From positions 372,001 to 436,000 of the forward strand of contig CANGDH010000001.1 in the NCBI GenBank assembly GCA_947452555.1: a stretch of DNA of 64,000 nucleotides, in the 5' to 3' direction. This stretch comes from Bacteroidota bacterium (GTDB lineage: Bacteria; Bacteroidota; Bacteroidia; Chitinophagales; Chitinophagaceae). Of the stretch, positions 63,212 to 64,000 are shown in pieces. Within the stretch, counting starts at the first letter, position 1, and each line of letters begins with the position of its first letter. The position numbers were made by a program, and so were the translations under genes. The notes beneath the pieces are model-generated. The model was given only the letters and a program-made list of their open reading frames with translations, ran no database searches and had not been told where the DNA came from.

Positions 63212-64000
63212 ATGAAGTATCAGGTAGGTGACGAAATTTTAGTATTGCTTAGTAATGAGGAAGGTCGAATCATTGATATAATGAATGACGAAATGGTAAT
63301 GATTGAAGTACGTGGTGTAAAGTTCCCTGCCTATATGGACCAAATTGATTTCCCCTATTTTAAAAGGTTCTCTGAGAAGAAATTATTTCCTTCCAAAGCA
63401 GCTCCTCAAAAAATTTATGTAGATCAAATACCTAAGGAGAAAATTCAAAAAAATGACAGCAAAGATGATGAGGGAATTTGGTTAAACATAGTGCCTAAAT
63501 TTAGTTTAGATGATTTTAATGATGAAGTTGTAGAAAGTTTAAAAATATTCTTATCTAATAGAACTAGAGTAGGCTATAAATTCGATTATGAGCAATTATT
63601 TGCAGGCCTTGCAGATTTTGCATTAGCCTCTACCGTCCCTCCGCATACTGACTTTTATATTCATGATATTCCATTTGCTTCGGTGAACGATAGTCTAAGT
63701 TTCTTTATTGATTTTTCTTTAATGGAACCGCATAAAAAGAAAGCAGATCATTTTGAAACTTCTGTGAAAATTAAGCCTAAGCAATTGTTTCAAAAAATAG
63801 AACAATTAAAAGAGGATAATAAAATTTCAATAAGTTATCCTTTATTTGAGACTTATCCTGACAAGGAGGAAGACAATCAAATTACAATTGATATTCTAAG
63901 GAATGCAGGTTTTAAAGTATACGATGCTTCTAAAATTAAACAACATATTCCTGCCGCGAGGACTGTTATTGATTTGCATATTGAAAAAATAGTAGACCGC
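63212..64000 (+). CDS. DUF2027 / Smr-family protein, 3' end outside window
   Basis: MKYQVGDEILVLLSNEEGRIIDIMNDEMVMIEVRGVKFPAYMDQIDFPYFKRF ... ARTVIDLHIEKIVDR; open to window end. Confidence 0.75.
   Translation, partial: MKYQVGDEILVLLSNEEGRIIDIMNDEMVMIEVRGVKFPAYMDQIDFPYFKRFSEKKLFPSKAAPQKIYVDQIPKEKIQKNDSKDDEGIWLNIVPKFSLDDFNDEVVESLKIFLSNRTRVGYKFDYEQLFAGLADFALASTVPPHTDFYIHDIPFASVNDSLSFFIDFSLMEPHKKKADHFETSVKIKPKQLFQKIEQLKEDNKISISYPLFETYPDKEEDNQITIDILRNAGFKVYDASKIKQHIPAARTVIDLHIEKIVDR

Overview
This 64 kb window is AT-rich chromosomal DNA of the Bacteroidota type, probably Chitinophagaceae-like. That placement is inferred from family content, TAnnTTTG promoters, PorP/SprF and CHU_C/T9SS sorting domains. 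Most of it is core housekeeping: fba, cysteine synthase family, plsX-rpmF-DUF177, dcd, a phosphopantetheinyl transferase, xerD, manA, rnhA, malQ, an enolase-superfamily epimerase, an SpoU methyltransferase, argS, dnaK, hscB, sdhCAB, tsaD, an ABC-F protein, rpmB-rpmG-DUF4295-ftsY, a polyprenyl synthetase and an APC permease. Two tRNA-Leu genes (GAG and CAA anticodons) are on the minus strand. Two surface/secretion regions stand out. The first (23.8-36.5 kb) encodes a 3120-aa multidomain type-B T9SS cargo-like protein followed by PorP/SprF and OmpA/PD40 proteins. The second (38.5-47.4 kb) is an accessory block: a membrane-spanning sensor-like protein divergent from an FG-GAP lipoprotein, a LamG-like lipoprotein, a small T9SS-CTD protein, and a 1237-aa protein made mostly of 17-residue YadA-head-like repeats with a DUF1566-like C-terminus. 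Non-coding signals of interest are two different imperfect tandem arrays in the 8.7-9.2 kb intergenic region, several genes with a -7 box ending exactly 4 nt before the start codon (possible leaderless mRNAs), recurring sequence just after -7 boxes, and a few palindromes. No CRISPR array, transposase or prophage was recognised. The best candidate for something undescribed is the 38.5-47.4 kb surface locus. All family names come from reading motifs; no search was run.
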